NCBI RefSeq assembly: GCF_003075525.1 | Contig: NZ_QDDR01000004.1 | Location: forward strand, 266,239 to 330,238 | Direction: 5' to 3' | Length of the DNA: 64,000 bases | Source of the DNA: Pararhodobacter aggregans | Lineage (GTDB): Bacteria > Pseudomonadota > Alphaproteobacteria > Rhodobacterales > Rhodobacteraceae | Shown here: positions 47,963 through 57,943 of the stretch, one piece after another | Numbering within the stretch: the stretch's first letter is position 1 | How the letters are laid out: every line of letters begins with the position of its first letter | Made by a program: the position numbers and the translations under genes | The notes under the pieces: generated by a model | Databases searched by the model: none | The model's input: the letters and a program-made list of their open reading frames with translations, nothing else | What the model was told of the DNA's origin: nothing

Positions 47963-49108
47963 TCAGCCCTTCGCGCTGCGGATCAGCTTGTCCTTGTCGT
48001 AGAAGGGCATTTCCTCGGCGGTGCAGGGGATCTCGACCCCGTCCTTGTTGCGCACCGTCATCCGCGTCCCGGGCACGGCGCAGTCAACCGGCATCCGGGC
48101 GATGCCGACGCTGTGCTTGTTCAAGGGCGAGCGCATGCCGAAGGTCACCACGCCGACCGGCTTGCCCTCTTTCAGCAGGGTGGCGCCGATATCGGCCTTG
48201 GTCATGCCGTCCAGCTTCACGCCATAGATCTTGAACCGCTCCTTGCCCTTCAGCGCATAATGGTTCTCGGCCCCGCGGAAACCGGTCTTGCCCGGCGACA
48301 CAGTGAAATCGAGGCCCAGCTCCCACAGCGTGTCGCCGCAGGGTTCATCCGCGAAGGGGAAGGTCTCGGAATTGTCGCCCGGGAAGAAGAGCAGGTAGCT
48401 TTCGGTCCTGAGCAGGTCGAGGGTCGAGAATTGCACCGGGCGGATGCCCATCTCCTTGCCATCGGCCAGAATCGCATCCCACAGCGCCATGGCATGACGC
48501 GCCTCGCAGAAAATCTCGTAGCCGCGCTCGCCGGTGTAGCCGGTACGCGAGATCATCACCGGCTTGCCGAAGAGCTTGGTTTGAACGATCCCGAAATAGG
48601 CCAGGTCGCGGATCCCCGGCACATGCTTGGCCAGAAAATCGACCGCCAGCGGCCCTTGCAGCGACATGTCATGCAGATTGTCGTCGAACATCATCGCGAC
48701 ATTCTTGCCGTAAGCCGCCATGGCCAGCGATTCATGGCCGGTGCCCGCGCCATGCACCACCATCCAATGGTGCACCGACAGCCGGTAGATAACGCAATCG
48801 TCGATGAACTTGCCCTCGTCGTTCAGCATGCAGGCATAGACCGCGCGGCCCGGCATGATCTTGTCGACGTTACGGGTAGTCACCCGGTCGATGACGGCGG
48901 CGGCATGCGGTCCAACCAGATGGACCTTTTTCAGACCAGAGACATCCATCAGACCCGCCTTGGTCCGCACGGCCATGTAATCGGCATCGGCGCGTTCGTC
49001 GCTGTGGTCGTAGAACCAGACGGTGCCCATGCCGTTCCAGTCTTCCAGCTCGCCGCCGATCTCGGCATGGCGCTGCGCAAGCGCCGAGGTTCTGTAGATA
49101 ATCGCCAT
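47963..49108 (-). CDS. dmmD: GcvT-like THF-dependent aminomethyltransferase of the dmm operon
   Basis: A 381-residue protein of the glycine-cleavage T family. N-terminal folate-binding half: YMAVRTKAGLMDVSGLKKVHLVGPHAA. Central ISRTGYTGERGYEIFCEARHA, then LDLLRTESYLLFFPGDN. C-terminal barrel includes VTFGMRSPLNKHSVGIARM. It is probably the partner that traps the formaldehyde released by the monooxygenase as methylene-THF. GGGAGGT precedes the ATG at 49108. It is the first gene of the dmm operon. The DmmD letter is from the order in marine Roseobacters and is less certain than the family. Confidence 0.83.
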   Translation of the reverse strand: MAIIYRTSALAQRHAEIGGELEDWNGMGTVWFYDHSDERADADYMAVRTKAGLMDVSGLKKVHLVGPHAAAVIDRVTTRNVDKIMPGRAVYACMLNDEGKFIDDCVIYRLSVHHWMVVHGAGTGHESLAMAAYGKNVAMMFDDNLHDMSLQGPLAVDFLAKHVPGIRDLAYFGIVQTKLFGKPVMISRTGYTGERGYEIFCEARHAMALWDAILADGKEMGIRPVQFSTLDLLRTESYLLFFPGDNSETFPFADEPCGDTLWELGLDFTVSPGKTGFRGAENHYALKGKERFKIYGVKLDGMTKADIGATLLKEGKPVGVVTFGMRSPLNKHSVGIARMPVDCAVPGTRMTVRNKDGVEIPCTAEEMPFYDKDKLIRSAKG

Positions 49109-49459
49109 GTTCTGACCTCCCAAGGCAACGTGTTCCTTTGGCATACGACCGTAAGGTCTTTCAAAAAGCAACACTTTAGTTCACAATTGTTTCCTGCAAG
49201 GAAAGATCCGGAAATGCGGCAGCCGCCACCGGGTGGCGCCACAAAATCTTGATCATTCATTGAAAACCGGCGCGACCCTGGCCTCCTCGCCCGTCGCCCC
49301 GACATCCTCCGGTGCACAGGATAGCGTCCAGAAAATGCATTGGTCCAGACCAATGTTTAAAAACGCGGCAGATTGGTTTGCTCCAATCCTCCCTCCGCGC
49401 CAGGGAAAGGGGCACCGGGCTAGAATCACCCGATGCCCCCTGAAGCCTTCGGAAGAGGC
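49109..49459. promoter_or_regulatory. dmm promoter region with three inverted repeats
   Basis: 351 bp between the glyA stop and dmmD start. It holds TTTCC-TGCAA-GGAAA (49190-49204), 82 bp before dmmD and a variant of the C1 box; a perfect 8-bp-arm palindrome CATTGGTC-CA-GACCAATG (49338-49355); and GATTGG-N6-CCAATC (49371-49388). The second matches the TGGTC-NN-GACCA form bound by HutC-type GntR regulators. No GntR gene is present in the window. The glyA terminator occupies the left end. Confidence 0.55.
49405..49440 (-). terminator. Terminator of the serine-cycle operon (after glyA)
   Basis: On the minus strand, GGGGCATCGGG pairs with CCCGGTGCCCC (11 bp, one G-T pair; plus-strand 49409-49419 and 49429-49439), loop of 9, followed by TTT. 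It lies 20-50 bp past the glyA stop. Confidence 0.7.
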
Positions 49460-50755
49460 TCAGAGCCCGGGATAGACCGGGAACCGGGCGCAGAGCGCCT
49501 CGACCTCGGCGCGGACCCTGGCCTCGACGGCGGCATTGCCCTCCTCGCCATGCGCGGCGAGGCCATCGACAACCTCGATGATCCAGTCGGCGATCTGGCG
49601 GAATTCGGCCACGCCGAAGCCGCGCGTCGTGCCGGCCGGGCTGCCCAGCCGGATGCCCGAAGTGATCGTCGGCTTCTCGGGGTCGAAGGGCACGCCATTC
49701 TTGTTGCAGGTGATATGCGCCCGCCCCAGCGCCGCCTCGGTCGCCTTGCCCGTCACCCGCTTGGGCCTGAGGTCCACCAGCACGACATGGGTATCCGTGC
49801 CCTTGGTCACGGTATCGAGCCCGCCCCGGATCAGCTGATCGGACAGCGCCTGCGCATTGGCCACCACCGCGTGGATATAGTCACGGAACGCCGGTTGCAG
49901 CGCCTCGCCGAAGGCCACGGCCTTGGCGGCGATGACATGCATGAGGGGGCCACCCTGAATGCCGGGGAAGATCGCCGAATTGACCTTCTTGGCGATGGCT
50001 TCGTCATTGGTCAGGATCATCCCGCCGCGCGGGCCCCGCAGGGTCTTGTGCGTGGTCGTCGTCACCACATGCGCGTGTGGGAAAGGCGAGGGATGGGCCC
50101 CGGCCGCCACCAGCCCGGCGAAATGCGCCATATCCACCAGCAGATAGGCCCCCACCCGGTCGGCGATGCGGCGCATGCGGGCGAAGTCGATCTGCCGGGG
50201 GATGGCCGAGCCGCCGGCGATGATCAGCCGGGGTTTGTGCTGCATGGCCAGAACCTCGGCCTGATCGTAATCGAGCCGGTTGTCCTGCCGCCGCACACCA
50301 TATTGCACGGCGTTGAACCACTTGCCCGATTGGTTGGGCGCCGCGCCATGCGTCAGATGCCCGCCCGCATCGAGGCTCATGCCCAGAATCGTGTCGCCCG
50401 GTTTCAAGAGCGCATTGAACACGCCCTGATTGGCCTGGCTGCCGGAATTGGGCTGCACATTGGCGAAAGCGCAATCGAAGAGCTGGCAGGCGCGCTCGAT
50501 GGCCAGGATCTCGGCCTTGTCGACCCAGTCGCAGCCACCGTAATACCGCCGCCCGGGATAACCCTCGGCATATTTGTTGGTCATGACGCTGCCTTGAGCC
50601 TCCATCACCGCGCGGCTGACGATGTTCTCACTGGCGATGAGTTCGATCTCGTCGCGCTGGCGGGCCAGCTCGCCGGTGATCGCGGCGTGCAGGTCGGGGT
50701 CGCTGGTGGCCAGCCGGTCGGTAAAGAAGCCGGGGCTCTTGTGGGGGGCGTTCAT
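49460..50755 (-). CDS. glyA: Serine hydroxymethyltransferase
   Basis: A 431-residue PLP enzyme joining methylene-THF and glycine to serine, the entry point of the serine cycle. Hallmarks: [31 protein letters not shown], and the Schiff-base Lys237 in [16 protein letters not shown]. As the distal gene of an operon with ppc, hprA, mtkBA and sgaA it is the methylotrophic isoform; a housekeeping copy may exist elsewhere. The product is close to 430 residues, as usual for the family. The 21-bp gap after ppc shows co-transcription. Confidence 0.94.
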   Translation of the reverse strand: MNAPHKSPGFFTDRLATSDPDLHAAITGELARQRDEIELIASENIVSRAVMEAQGSVMTNKYAEGYPGRRYYGGCDWVDKAEILAIERACQLFDCAFANVQPNSGSQANQGVFNALLKPGDTILGMSLDAGGHLTHGAAPNQSGKWFNAVQYGVRRQDNRLDYDQAEVLAMQHKPRLIIAGGSAIPRQIDFARMRRIADRVGAYLLVDMAHFAGLVAAGAHPSPFPHAHVVTTTTHKTLRGPRGGMILTNDEAIAKKVNSAIFPGIQGGPLMHVIAAKAVAFGEALQPAFRDYIHAVVANAQALSDQLIRGGLDTVTKGTDTHVVLVDLRPKRVTGKATEAALGRAHITCNKNGVPFDPEKPTITSGIRLGSPAGTTRGFGVAEFRQIADWIIEVVDGLAAHGEEGNAAVEARVRAEVEALCARFPVYPGL

Positions 50756-50776
50756 TCTTTCTCTCCCTGTCGAGTG

Positions 50777-53395
50777 TCAGCCGGTCCAGCCAAGACCGGC
50801 GGCGATGCAGTTCATGGATTGCATGAGGTGAATGCGGGTCTCGACCGCCTCGCCGCCTTCGGCACGCAACCGAGCCAGAAGCGCGACCTGCGCCGCATGG
50901 GCGGCACGCAGCGCGGCCTCGTTCCTGGCGTGGCGGGCCTGGAACCGGGGGAAACGCGCGGCGAGGGGCTGGCCGGTCAGCCGCCCGATCATGGCGCGGG
51001 TGCGGTCATGCTCGATGCCGATCCGGGCAAAGATCCGCTCGGCCGCGACGCGGTCTCCGACCAACCCGGCATAGGGCTCGGCCAGGTCGAGCCGGGCGAG
51101 GGCGAGGGATTTCTCCACCTCGTCGACCGCCAGCCGGAAGAGCGGCATCTGCGCGAACATCCGTTCCAGCAGGGCCTCGCCGCCCGCGCCCCGCACCTGG
51201 CAGAAGGTCTGCAGCGCGCTGCCAAACCCGTACCAGCTGCTGATCATGTGGCGGTTCTGGGTCCAGGCAAAAACCCAGGGGATGGCACGCAGGTCGTCAA
51301 GGCTGGTCGCCCCCGACCGCCGCGCGGGCCGCGAGCCGATTTTCAGCAGGGCCAGTTCCTCGACCGGGCTGCCTTCGGTGAAATAGCCGATGAAGCCGGG
51401 ATCGGCGAGCAGACCCTGATAGGCGGTCTGGCTGAGGCTGGACAGCGCCTCCATCGCGTCGTCCGTTTCGGGGTCCACGGCCTCGAACGGGGGTTCGGCG
51501 CTGTGGCGCAGGACGGAGGAGGCGAGCAGTTCCAGCTGCGCCGCCGCGGTGCCGGGGTTGCCGTATTTCGCGGTGACGGTCTCGCCCTGTTCGGTCAGCC
51601 TGAGCGCGCCTTCCAGCGTGCCCGCGGGCTGCGCGGCGATGGCGCGGCCGGTGGGCGCCCCGCCCCGGCTGACCGAGCCGCCCCGCCCATGGAAGAAGAC
51701 CGGTCGCGCACCGCGCCTGCCCAATTGCCGCATGAGCGCCCGCTGCGCCCGGTCCAGCGACCAGATCGAGGTCAGGAACCCCCCGTCCTTGTTGCTGTCG
51801 GAATAACCCAACATGATCTCGACCCGGCCCGAGGCGTTGCGCAGGCTGCGCGCGGCCAGCGGCACCGCCATCACCTCGTCCATGATGCGGGGTGCGGCGC
51901 GCAGATCCTCGATCGTCTCGAAGAGGGGGACGAGTTTCAGCGCCAGACGCTCGGCCCCGAAGCCCGCGTAGCGCGCCAGCAGATAGACGGCGAGCAGATC
52001 GTCAGCCGAACGGGTCATCGACAGGATGAACGGTCCCAGCGCCTGCGGATCGGGGCCGGCCAGGGTCTTGCGCATGAGGTGCAGCAGACGAATGGTTTCC
52101 GCCGCCTCGGACCCCAGACGCCCGATGTCGAGGAACGCCAGCGAGGGCGAGCCCAGTTCACGGCGCAGCCGTTCGGACCAGGCGGGCGAGCCAGTGGCGG
52201 GCGCACCACCCTGCAGCACCCAGATTTCGGCAAGGGTTCGGGTGATAACCGCCGAATTCTGCCGGATGTCGAGCGTATGGGCGCGCAGGCCGAAGACCTC
52301 GACCTGCCAGCGCAGCGGGCGGATCAGCTCCTCCGCCACCACCCCCGCCCCGGCGGCTGCAAGCGCTGCCTCCAGTGCGCACAGATCCTCGGTCAGATCC
52401 TGCACGGATGGATAACGCGCGGCAGCCACCGCCTGCCGCAGCGCGCTCGCGGCCTGACGAAACAGCTCGTCGGGGTTGCGGGCGGCGCAGGCGAGCGGAT
52501 CGTCGGCCCGCCGCGCGACCAGCGCCTGCAGCCGAACCCGATGCGGGCCGGGCAGCGCGGCGCGGTAATCGGACAGGCTTAGTTGCGGAATGATTGCATC
52601 CAGCGCCTGAACATAGAGCGCGCGGATCGTCGCCTGGGCACGTTCCAGCGCCAGCGCGGTGGCCCGGGCGGTGACATTGGGATTGCCGTCGCGGTCGCCG
52701 CCGATCCAGGAATGGAATCTGAGGCAGCAAGCATCGCGCTCCATCGGGCCCAATGCCGTGCCCACCGCATCGAGGTAGCGCTCAAAGAGGCGCGGCACGG
52801 CGTCGAACAGGCTGTTGCGATAGAATTGCAGGCCCCAGTCGATCTCGGCTTCCAGCGTCGGCCGCTCCAGCCGTAATTCTCCGGTGGTCCAGAGGAGGTC
52901 GATCTCCATCTCCAGCCGCCGTTCCATCCGCGCCACCTCGCGCGGGGTCCAGCGCTGCTCCTCGAAGCCGACCAGCGCACGATAGATGCGGCGATGGATC
53001 TCCATCACCGTGACGCGCTTGGCCTCGGTCGGATGGGCGGTGATCGTCGGACCGACCGACAGCCGCCCCTCGCTCAGCAGGGTACGGATCGCGGCCCGGC
53101 GCTCGGGCACGGCCTCGATGGCGGCGCGGAAGGTGCCGGGCGGAAGGCGGCCCTGCTTCTCGGCCTCGCGCGTGGCGCGCATCGCCAGCAATTCGTCGAG
53201 GATCTGTTGCAGGTGAAACCAGATCGTCGCGGCTTGCAGATGCTCGGCCAGATCCCCGGCGCCCCATTCAGACGCAGCGGGGTCGAGCCCGGGCGCACGG
53301 CGGGACAGCACCCGCGCCCAGACCTTGCGCAAAAGGGCGGTGGTGCGGGCGGCGTGGTCGCCCGCTCCGGTCAGGGGGGCGGTGTGTTCCATCAC
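50777..53395 (-). CDS. ppc: Phosphoenolpyruvate carboxylase
   Basis: An 872-residue enzyme that fixes bicarbonate onto PEP to give oxaloacetate, the CO2-fixing step of the serine cycle. Active-site motifs: VGPTITAHPTEAKR (catalytic His), GGDRDGNPNVT, and MLGYSDSNKDGGF, plus FHGRGGSVSRGGAPT. All are intact. Length is at the lower end of the family range. Its start overlaps the hprA stop. Serine-cycle ppc in this setting is usually not acetyl-CoA-activated; this cannot be read here. Confidence 0.93.
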   Translation of the reverse strand: MMEHTAPLTGAGDHAARTTALLRKVWARVLSRRAPGLDPAASEWGAGDLAEHLQAATIWFHLQQILDELLAMRATREAEKQGRLPPGTFRAAIEAVPERRAAIRTLLSEGRLSVGPTITAHPTEAKRVTVMEIHRRIYRALVGFEEQRWTPREVARMERRLEMEIDLLWTTGELRLERPTLEAEIDWGLQFYRNSLFDAVPRLFERYLDAVGTALGPMERDACCLRFHSWIGGDRDGNPNVTARATALALERAQATIRALYVQALDAIIPQLSLSDYRAALPGPHRVRLQALVARRADDPLACAARNPDELFRQAASALRQAVAAARYPSVQDLTEDLCALEAALAAAGAGVVAEELIRPLRWQVEVFGLRAHTLDIRQNSAVITRTLAEIWVLQGGAPATGSPAWSERLRRELGSPSLAFLDIGRLGSEAAETIRLLHLMRKTLAGPDPQALGPFILSMTRSADDLLAVYLLARYAGFGAERLALKLVPLFETIEDLRAAPRIMDEVMAVPLAARSLRNASGRVEIMLGYSDSNKDGGFLTSIWSLDRAQRALMRQLGRRGARPVFFHGRGGSVSRGGAPTGRAIAAQPAGTLEGALRLTEQGETVTAKYGNPGTAAAQLELLASSVLRHSAEPPFEAVDPETDDAMEALSSLSQTAYQGLLADPGFIGYFTEGSPVEELALLKIGSRPARRSGATSLDDLRAIPWVFAWTQNRHMISSWYGFGSALQTFCQVRGAGGEALLERMFAQMPLFRLAVDEVEKSLALARLDLAEPYAGLVGDRVAAERIFARIGIEHDRTRAMIGRLTGQPLAARFPRFQARHARNEAALRAAHAAQVALLARLRAEGGEAVETRIHLMQSMNCIAAGLGWTG

Positions 53396-54384
53396 GCCAC
53401 CCGGTCGCGCGGCTCGCGCCCGTCGAAGAAATCGGTGAGGTTGTCGAGCACCCGAAAGCCCATCGCCTCGCGCGTTTCGCGGGTGGCGCTGCCCAGATGC
53501 GGCAGCATCACCAGATTGTCGCAGTCCAGAAGCACCGGCGCCACCCGTGGCTCGCCGTCATAGACATCGAGACCCGCGCCGCCGATCAGATTGAACATCA
53601 GGGCCTGCGCCAGCGCGTGTTCGTTGATTACCTCGCCCCTTGCGGTGTTGATGAGGAAGGCGTCGGGCTTCATCAGGTCCAGCCGCCGCCCGTCGATCAG
53701 ATGCCGGTTCCCCGCCCCGCCCGGACAATGGAGCGACACGAAATCGCAGCGCGGCAGCAGCGCGTCGAGGCTGTCGACCTGCTCGGCATCGTAGCGCGCC
53801 AGCACCTCGGCCGGGACGGGCGAGCGGTTCTGCACCAGAATCCGCATGCCGAAACCATGATGCGCGCGCTGCGCCATCGCCTGGCCGATCCGGCCGAAGC
53901 CGACGATCCCCAGCACCTTGCCCGAGACCTTGGCGCCCACCAGATGCGTCGGACGCCAGCCGGTCCATTGCCCGGCCCTGAGCTCGCGCTCGCCTTCGGC
54001 CGCGCGGCGGGCGACCATCAGCATCAAGGTCATGGCAATGTCTGCCGTGCATTCCGACAGCACATCCGGCGTGTTGGTCACGGCGATCCCCAGCGAGCGG
54101 GCGCTGGCGGTGTCGATGTGGCTGAAGCCCACGCCGTAATTGGCCAGAAGCCTTGTGCGGGGCTGGTCGATGGCCAGGGATTCCTGCCCCAGACCATCGG
54201 TCACGGTCGGCAGGATCGCGTCGAAATCCGCCAGCGCCTGGCGGAAATCCTGCGGGGCAAGCGGCGTGTCGGCGGTGTTGAACACCGCCTCGAACCGCTC
54301 GGCAAGCGCGGCCTCGACCGCCGCGGGCCAGCGCCGCGTGACCAGCACGCGGGGCTTTCGGCCCATGATCGCTGGCGCGTTCAT
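53392..54384 (-). CDS. hprA: Hydroxypyruvate/glyoxylate reductase (D-2-hydroxyacid dehydrogenase)
   Basis: A 330-residue NAD(P)-dependent dehydrogenase that reduces hydroxypyruvate to D-glycerate in the serine cycle. Visible: VLGIVGFGRIGQAMAQRA (dinucleotide site), the Arg in LINTARGEVINE, the Glu in VYDGEPRVAP and the catalytic His in MLPHLGSATRETREAMG. The first usable start is ATG at 54384, which overlaps the mtkB stop by one base; a GTG one codon earlier is also possible. Gene order between mtkB and ppc supports the hydroxypyruvate role over other 2-hydroxyacids. Confidence 0.88.
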   Translation of the reverse strand: MNAPAIMGRKPRVLVTRRWPAAVEAALAERFEAVFNTADTPLAPQDFRQALADFDAILPTVTDGLGQESLAIDQPRTRLLANYGVGFSHIDTASARSLGIAVTNTPDVLSECTADIAMTLMLMVARRAAEGERELRAGQWTGWRPTHLVGAKVSGKVLGIVGFGRIGQAMAQRAHHGFGMRILVQNRSPVPAEVLARYDAEQVDSLDALLPRCDFVSLHCPGGAGNRHLIDGRRLDLMKPDAFLINTARGEVINEHALAQALMFNLIGGAGLDVYDGEPRVAPVLLDCDNLVMLPHLGSATRETREAMGFRVLDNLTDFFDGREPRDRVA

Positions 54385-55274
54385 CACGCGGCCTCTGCCA
54401 TGACGCGGGCGATGGTGTCGCCGATCACCGCGGGGTTGGGCGCGACCGTCACCCCGGCGGCGGTCAGGATCTCGACCTTTTCCGAGGCGCTTTCGCCAAA
54501 GGCCGAAATGATGGCCCCGGCATGCCCCATGGTCCGCCCCTTCGGCGCGGTCAGGCCCGCGACATAGGCGATGACCGGCTTCGTCACATGGTCGCGGATA
54601 TAGGCGGCGGCCTCGGCCTCCTGCGGGCCGCCGATCTCGCCGATCATGCAGATCACCTGCGTGTCGTCATCGTTCTGGAAATGCTGGATGATGTCGCGGA
54701 AGGACGAGCCGTTGATCGGGTCGCCGCCGATCCCGACCGAGGTGGAAACGCCGATCCCATGCGCCTTGAGCTGGGCCGCGGCCTCGTACCCCAGCGTGCC
54801 CGAGCGGCCGATGATCCCCACCGGACCGGGCAGATAGATATGCCCCGGCATGATCCCCAGAAGCGCCTTGCCGGGGCTGATGGTGCCCGCGCAATTGGGC
54901 CCGGTCAGGACCATGCGGCGTTCCTTGGGATAGCGGTACATGTAGCGCTTGACGCGGATCATGTCTTGGGCCGGGATACCGTCGGTGATGCAGACGCAAT
55001 AGCAGATGCCGGCATCCGCAGCCTCCATGATGCTGTCGGCGGCGAAGGGTGGCGGCACGAAGACGAGGCTCGCCTCGGCGCCCGTCTCGGCAACCGCTTC
55101 CTCGACCGTGTCGAAGACCGGCAGGCCATCGACCAACTGGCCGCCCTTGCCGGGGACCACGCCGCCGACCACCCGGGTGCCGTAGTTCAGCATGTCGTTG
55201 GTGTGGAAACGCGCCATCTTGCCGGTTATGCCCTGCACGATCACGCGGGTGCTTTCGTCGATGAAGATGCTCAT
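54384..55274 (-). CDS. mtkB: Malate-CoA ligase, alpha (SucD-like) subunit
   Basis: A 296-residue SucD-family subunit. CoA-binding N-terminus ([28 protein letters not shown]), and the phospho-His region [14 protein letters not shown]. In the TCA cycle this family makes succinyl-CoA, but beside sgaA, hprA, ppc, mcl and gck it is the malate thiokinase that forms L-malyl-CoA for cleavage by Mcl. The ATG at 55274 overlaps the mtkA stop (ATGA). Confidence 0.88.
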   Translation of the reverse strand: MSIFIDESTRVIVQGITGKMARFHTNDMLNYGTRVVGGVVPGKGGQLVDGLPVFDTVEEAVAETGAEASLVFVPPPFAADSIMEAADAGICYCVCITDGIPAQDMIRVKRYMYRYPKERRMVLTGPNCAGTISPGKALLGIMPGHIYLPGPVGIIGRSGTLGYEAAAQLKAHGIGVSTSVGIGGDPINGSSFRDIIQHFQNDDDTQVICMIGEIGGPQEAEAAAYIRDHVTKPVIAYVAGLTAPKGRTMGHAGAIISAFGESASEKVEILTAAGVTVAPNPAVIGDTIARVMAEAA

Positions 55275-56470
55275 TTCACAGCCCTCACTCTGGTGTCCTG
55301 GGTCAGATCGTTCTTCCACGCGCCGACGGCGCGCTCGGCGGCTTCCATCAGCGTGTTGGCGCGGATCAGGGGCAGGCCGGATTCGGCGAGGATCTTCTGC
55401 CCCGCCTCGACATTCGTGCCGGCCAGACGCACGATCACCGGCACATCCACCTGCACCTCGCGCAGGGCCTGGATCACCCCTTCGGCCACCCAGTCGCAGC
55501 GGTTGATGCCGGCGAAGATATTGACCAGCACCGCCTGGACGTTGCTGTCCGACATGACCAGCCGGAAGGCCTTGGCCACCCGCTCCGGCGTGGCGCCGCC
55601 GCCGATATCGAGGAAGTTCGCAGGCTCGCCGCCCGCCAGCTTGATCGTGTCCATGGTCGCCATGGCCAGACCTGCGCCGTTGACGATGCAGCCGATATTG
55701 CCGTCGAGGCCGACATAGCTGAGCCCCCGGTCGGCGGCGCGGCTTTCGCGCGGGTCTTCCTGGCTCTTGTCGCGCAGCTCGCTGATCTGGGGATGGCGGA
55801 ACAGCGCGTTGTCGTCGAAGGTCATCTTCGCGTCGAGCGCCAGGATCCGGTTGTCGCCGGTCACCACCAGCGGATTGATCTCGACCATCGTCGCGTCATA
55901 CTCGCGGAACGCCCGGTAGCAGCCCTGAAGCGTGCGCACCATGCGCTGGGTCAGCGCCGGGTCGATCCCCAGCTTGAAGGCGATCTGGCGGCACTGGAAA
56001 TCCTGCAGGCCGACCGCGGGTTCGACCGTGGCGCGGACGATGCTGTCGGGCTTCTGGGCCGAGATTTCCTCGATCTCCATCCCGCCCTCGGCTGAAGCCA
56101 CGATCATCACCCGTTGCGAGGTGCGGTCCAGCACCAGCCCCAGATAGATCTCGCGCTCGATCGGCACGGCGCCCTCGACATAGACGCGGTAGATGCCCTT
56201 GCCCTCGGGTCCGGTCTGATGCGTGACCAGCTTGCGGCCGAAGAGCCCTTCGCAGGTCTTCTGGATCTCCTGATCCGAGGCGCAGACCTTGACGCCGCCT
56301 GCCTTGCCGCGCCCGCCCGCATGGACCTGCGCCTTCACCACCCAGCGCTCGCCGCCGATCTCGCGGGCGCGATAGGCCGCCTGTTCGGGGCTGTAGGCCA
56401 GCGCCCCCGGGGGAATGTCCACGCCGAAACTGGCGAGGATTTCCTTGGCCTGATATTCATGGATATCCAT
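55271..56470 (-). CDS. mtkA: Malate-CoA ligase, beta (SucC-like, ATP-grasp) subunit
   Basis: A 399-residue ATP-grasp subunit. N-terminus [25 protein letters not shown]-binding [17 protein letters not shown], and the C-terminal [31 protein letters not shown] with [16 protein letters not shown]. Pairs with MtkB. The assignment to malate rather than succinate is from operon context: all neighbours are serine-cycle genes. It begins 27 bp after sgaA. Confidence 0.88.
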   Translation of the reverse strand: MDIHEYQAKEILASFGVDIPPGALAYSPEQAAYRAREIGGERWVVKAQVHAGGRGKAGGVKVCASDQEIQKTCEGLFGRKLVTHQTGPEGKGIYRVYVEGAVPIEREIYLGLVLDRTSQRVMIVASAEGGMEIEEISAQKPDSIVRATVEPAVGLQDFQCRQIAFKLGIDPALTQRMVRTLQGCYRAFREYDATMVEINPLVVTGDNRILALDAKMTFDDNALFRHPQISELRDKSQEDPRESRAADRGLSYVGLDGNIGCIVNGAGLAMATMDTIKLAGGEPANFLDIGGGATPERVAKAFRLVMSDSNVQAVLVNIFAGINRCDWVAEGVIQALREVQVDVPVIVRLAGTNVEAGQKILAESGLPLIRANTLMEAAERAVGAWKNDLTQDTRVRAVK

Positions 56471-56497
56471 TCGTCTCTCCTCCTCGAACGGGCGTGC

Positions 56498-57745
56498 TTA
56501 TTCGGCGGCCAGGGCACCGGCGAAATGCCGGTCCAGCACGGCATCGACCGCCGTCTGGTCGAAAGCGCCGCCCAGATCGCGGATCGCCTGGCCGAAACGG
56601 GTCACGATGTCGGTGATGGCGGCGGCGTTGAGCAGGTTCAGGATGCCGATCCGCACCTGAACGGGGGCGGACAGCGTCGGCCAGATGCCGAAATCCTGCG
56701 CCCGGCAGTTCTGCACCAGTTCCATCTCGCGCCCGGCCAGCTCCCCGGGCAGGTTCAGCACCACCAGCGAGGTCATGTTCGAGGTGACCGTGCAGCCCAT
56801 CGCCTCGACCGCCTCACGCAGCGCGGCCTCATGGCGGGCATAGGCGCGGGCGCGGTTGGCCAGACCCTGTTGCAGGGTGATGCGCAAAGCCTCGTGGAAG
56901 GCGGCGACTGCATAGGCGGAATGGGTGCGGTGATAGGTGCCTTTCTCGACATCCTTGCCGTCGAGGATCCCCCAATGCCGCGCCTCCAGCACCGGGTTGT
57001 GCACGAAGGTCCGGGTGCCGGTCTTGCGCAGCTCGGCGATGTAGCGGTCGGTGAACGAAACCGGCGCATAGGTCAGCGGCAGGCAGCAGATGCCCTTCTG
57101 CGGGCAGGATGCCCAGCCCTGCACGCCCGGGTATTCGTCGATGCGGAAATCGGCGACACCCAGGGACGAGACGGCATCAACCAGCCCCATGACCCCGTGC
57201 CGCACGCAGGCATCCGAGAAGCCGCGCAGGTCGTTGATCCGGCCCGAGCCGGTTTCCCAATGCGCCATGACGGCCCATTTCGGCTTGTGCCTGGCCAGCG
57301 CCGCCTGAGCGATTTCCGCGGTGACAGACTGGCCATGCGGCACGTCGATCACGGTGACGGAGGCAGGCTTGGGGTCGAAGGGCGCGGCGGCCAGTTCCTC
57401 GGCCGTGGCGGCCTTCATCCGCACGGTCAGCCCGTCGATGCCCGAGAAGGTGCCGTTGTTGAAGACGACGACGCTGTCACCCGGCATCACCGCGCTGAAC
57501 ATCACGTCGAGCCCGCTCCAGCCGGTCCCGGCGACGCCGAAAGTGTGCACGTTCTTCGTGCCCCAGACCTGCCGCAGCATCCCTTTGGCCTCGACCATGC
57601 CGCGCAGCACGTCAGCGTGCATGTGGTCGGCGATACCCGCCCCGGCATAGGCGGCCAGCACCCGGGCGTCGGTATTCCCCGGACCGGGGCCCGCGGCGAT
57701 GGTGGCGGGGATGTGCAGCGGCGGGAAGATCGTGGTCGCGGTCAT
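56498..57745 (-). CDS. sgaA: Serine-glyoxylate aminotransferase
   Basis: A 415-residue class V PLP aminotransferase that moves the amino group of serine to glyoxylate, giving hydroxypyruvate and glycine. Features: GPGNTDARVLAAY at the start, AHWETGSGRIND, DAVSSLGVADFRIDE and the Schiff-base Lys217 in WASCPQKGICCLP. It is the first gene of the sgaA-mtkA-mtkB-hprA-ppc-glyA operon. Its promoter lies in the 198-bp gap shared with the divergent LuxR-type regulator. Confidence 0.92.
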   Translation of the reverse strand: MTATTIFPPLHIPATIAAGPGPGNTDARVLAAYAGAGIADHMHADVLRGMVEAKGMLRQVWGTKNVHTFGVAGTGWSGLDVMFSAVMPGDSVVVFNNGTFSGIDGLTVRMKAATAEELAAAPFDPKPASVTVIDVPHGQSVTAEIAQAALARHKPKWAVMAHWETGSGRINDLRGFSDACVRHGVMGLVDAVSSLGVADFRIDEYPGVQGWASCPQKGICCLPLTYAPVSFTDRYIAELRKTGTRTFVHNPVLEARHWGILDGKDVEKGTYHRTHSAYAVAAFHEALRITLQQGLANRARAYARHEAALREAVEAMGCTVTSNMTSLVVLNLPGELAGREMELVQNCRAQDFGIWPTLSAPVQVRIGILNLLNAAAITDIVTRFGQAIRDLGGAFDQTAVDAVLDRHFAGALAAE

Positions 57746-57777
57746 GGTGCCTCCGGGAATTGCTCAGATCATTCCCC

Positions 57778-57797
57778 CAAGGAAATAAAATTTCTTG
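57778..57797. promoter_or_regulatory. C1 box before sgaA
   Basis: CAAGGAAAT and ATTTCTTG form an imperfect inverted repeat around a three-base centre, 33-52 bp upstream of sgaA. Positions 57781-57797 (GGAAATAAAATTTCTTG) match 15 of 17 bases of the stretch before mcl at 58602-58618, an unusual similarity in such GC-rich DNA. Confidence 0.6.
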
Positions 57798-57862
57798 CTG
57801 AGGCTGAAAACGCCAGTCTATCCTGCAAACGGGCATCTAAACGGAGGGGGAAAAACCTACCC

Positions 57863-57896
57863 ATTCCGGTAAGTATTCCGGCGTATACCGAAATAC
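57863..57896. promoter_or_regulatory. ATTCCGG repeats and palindrome before the LuxR-type regulator
   Basis: ATTCCGG occurs at 57863-57869 and 57875-57881 (12-bp period). The second copy is also the left arm of GTATTCCGG-N6-CCGAAATAC (57873-57896), whose arms match at 8 of 9 positions. The site is 48-81 bp upstream of the regulator start, as expected for an autoregulatory operator. Confidence 0.5.
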
Positions 57897-57943
57897 CCCC
57901 TGCCCGAATGGGTGGTTTCTTGGAAATCAGGGAGGATTTTCAT

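Noticed and set aside
49433..52582. Plus-strand open frame of more than 1000 codons opposite glyA and ppc
   Set aside because: Spans two real genes on the opposite strand, has no ribosome site and no motif.
54384..56470. Naming the ligase subunits sucC and sucD (TCA cycle)
   Set aside because: No TCA genes are near; the operon with sgaA, hprA, ppc and glyA and the adjacent mcl point to malate-CoA ligase.
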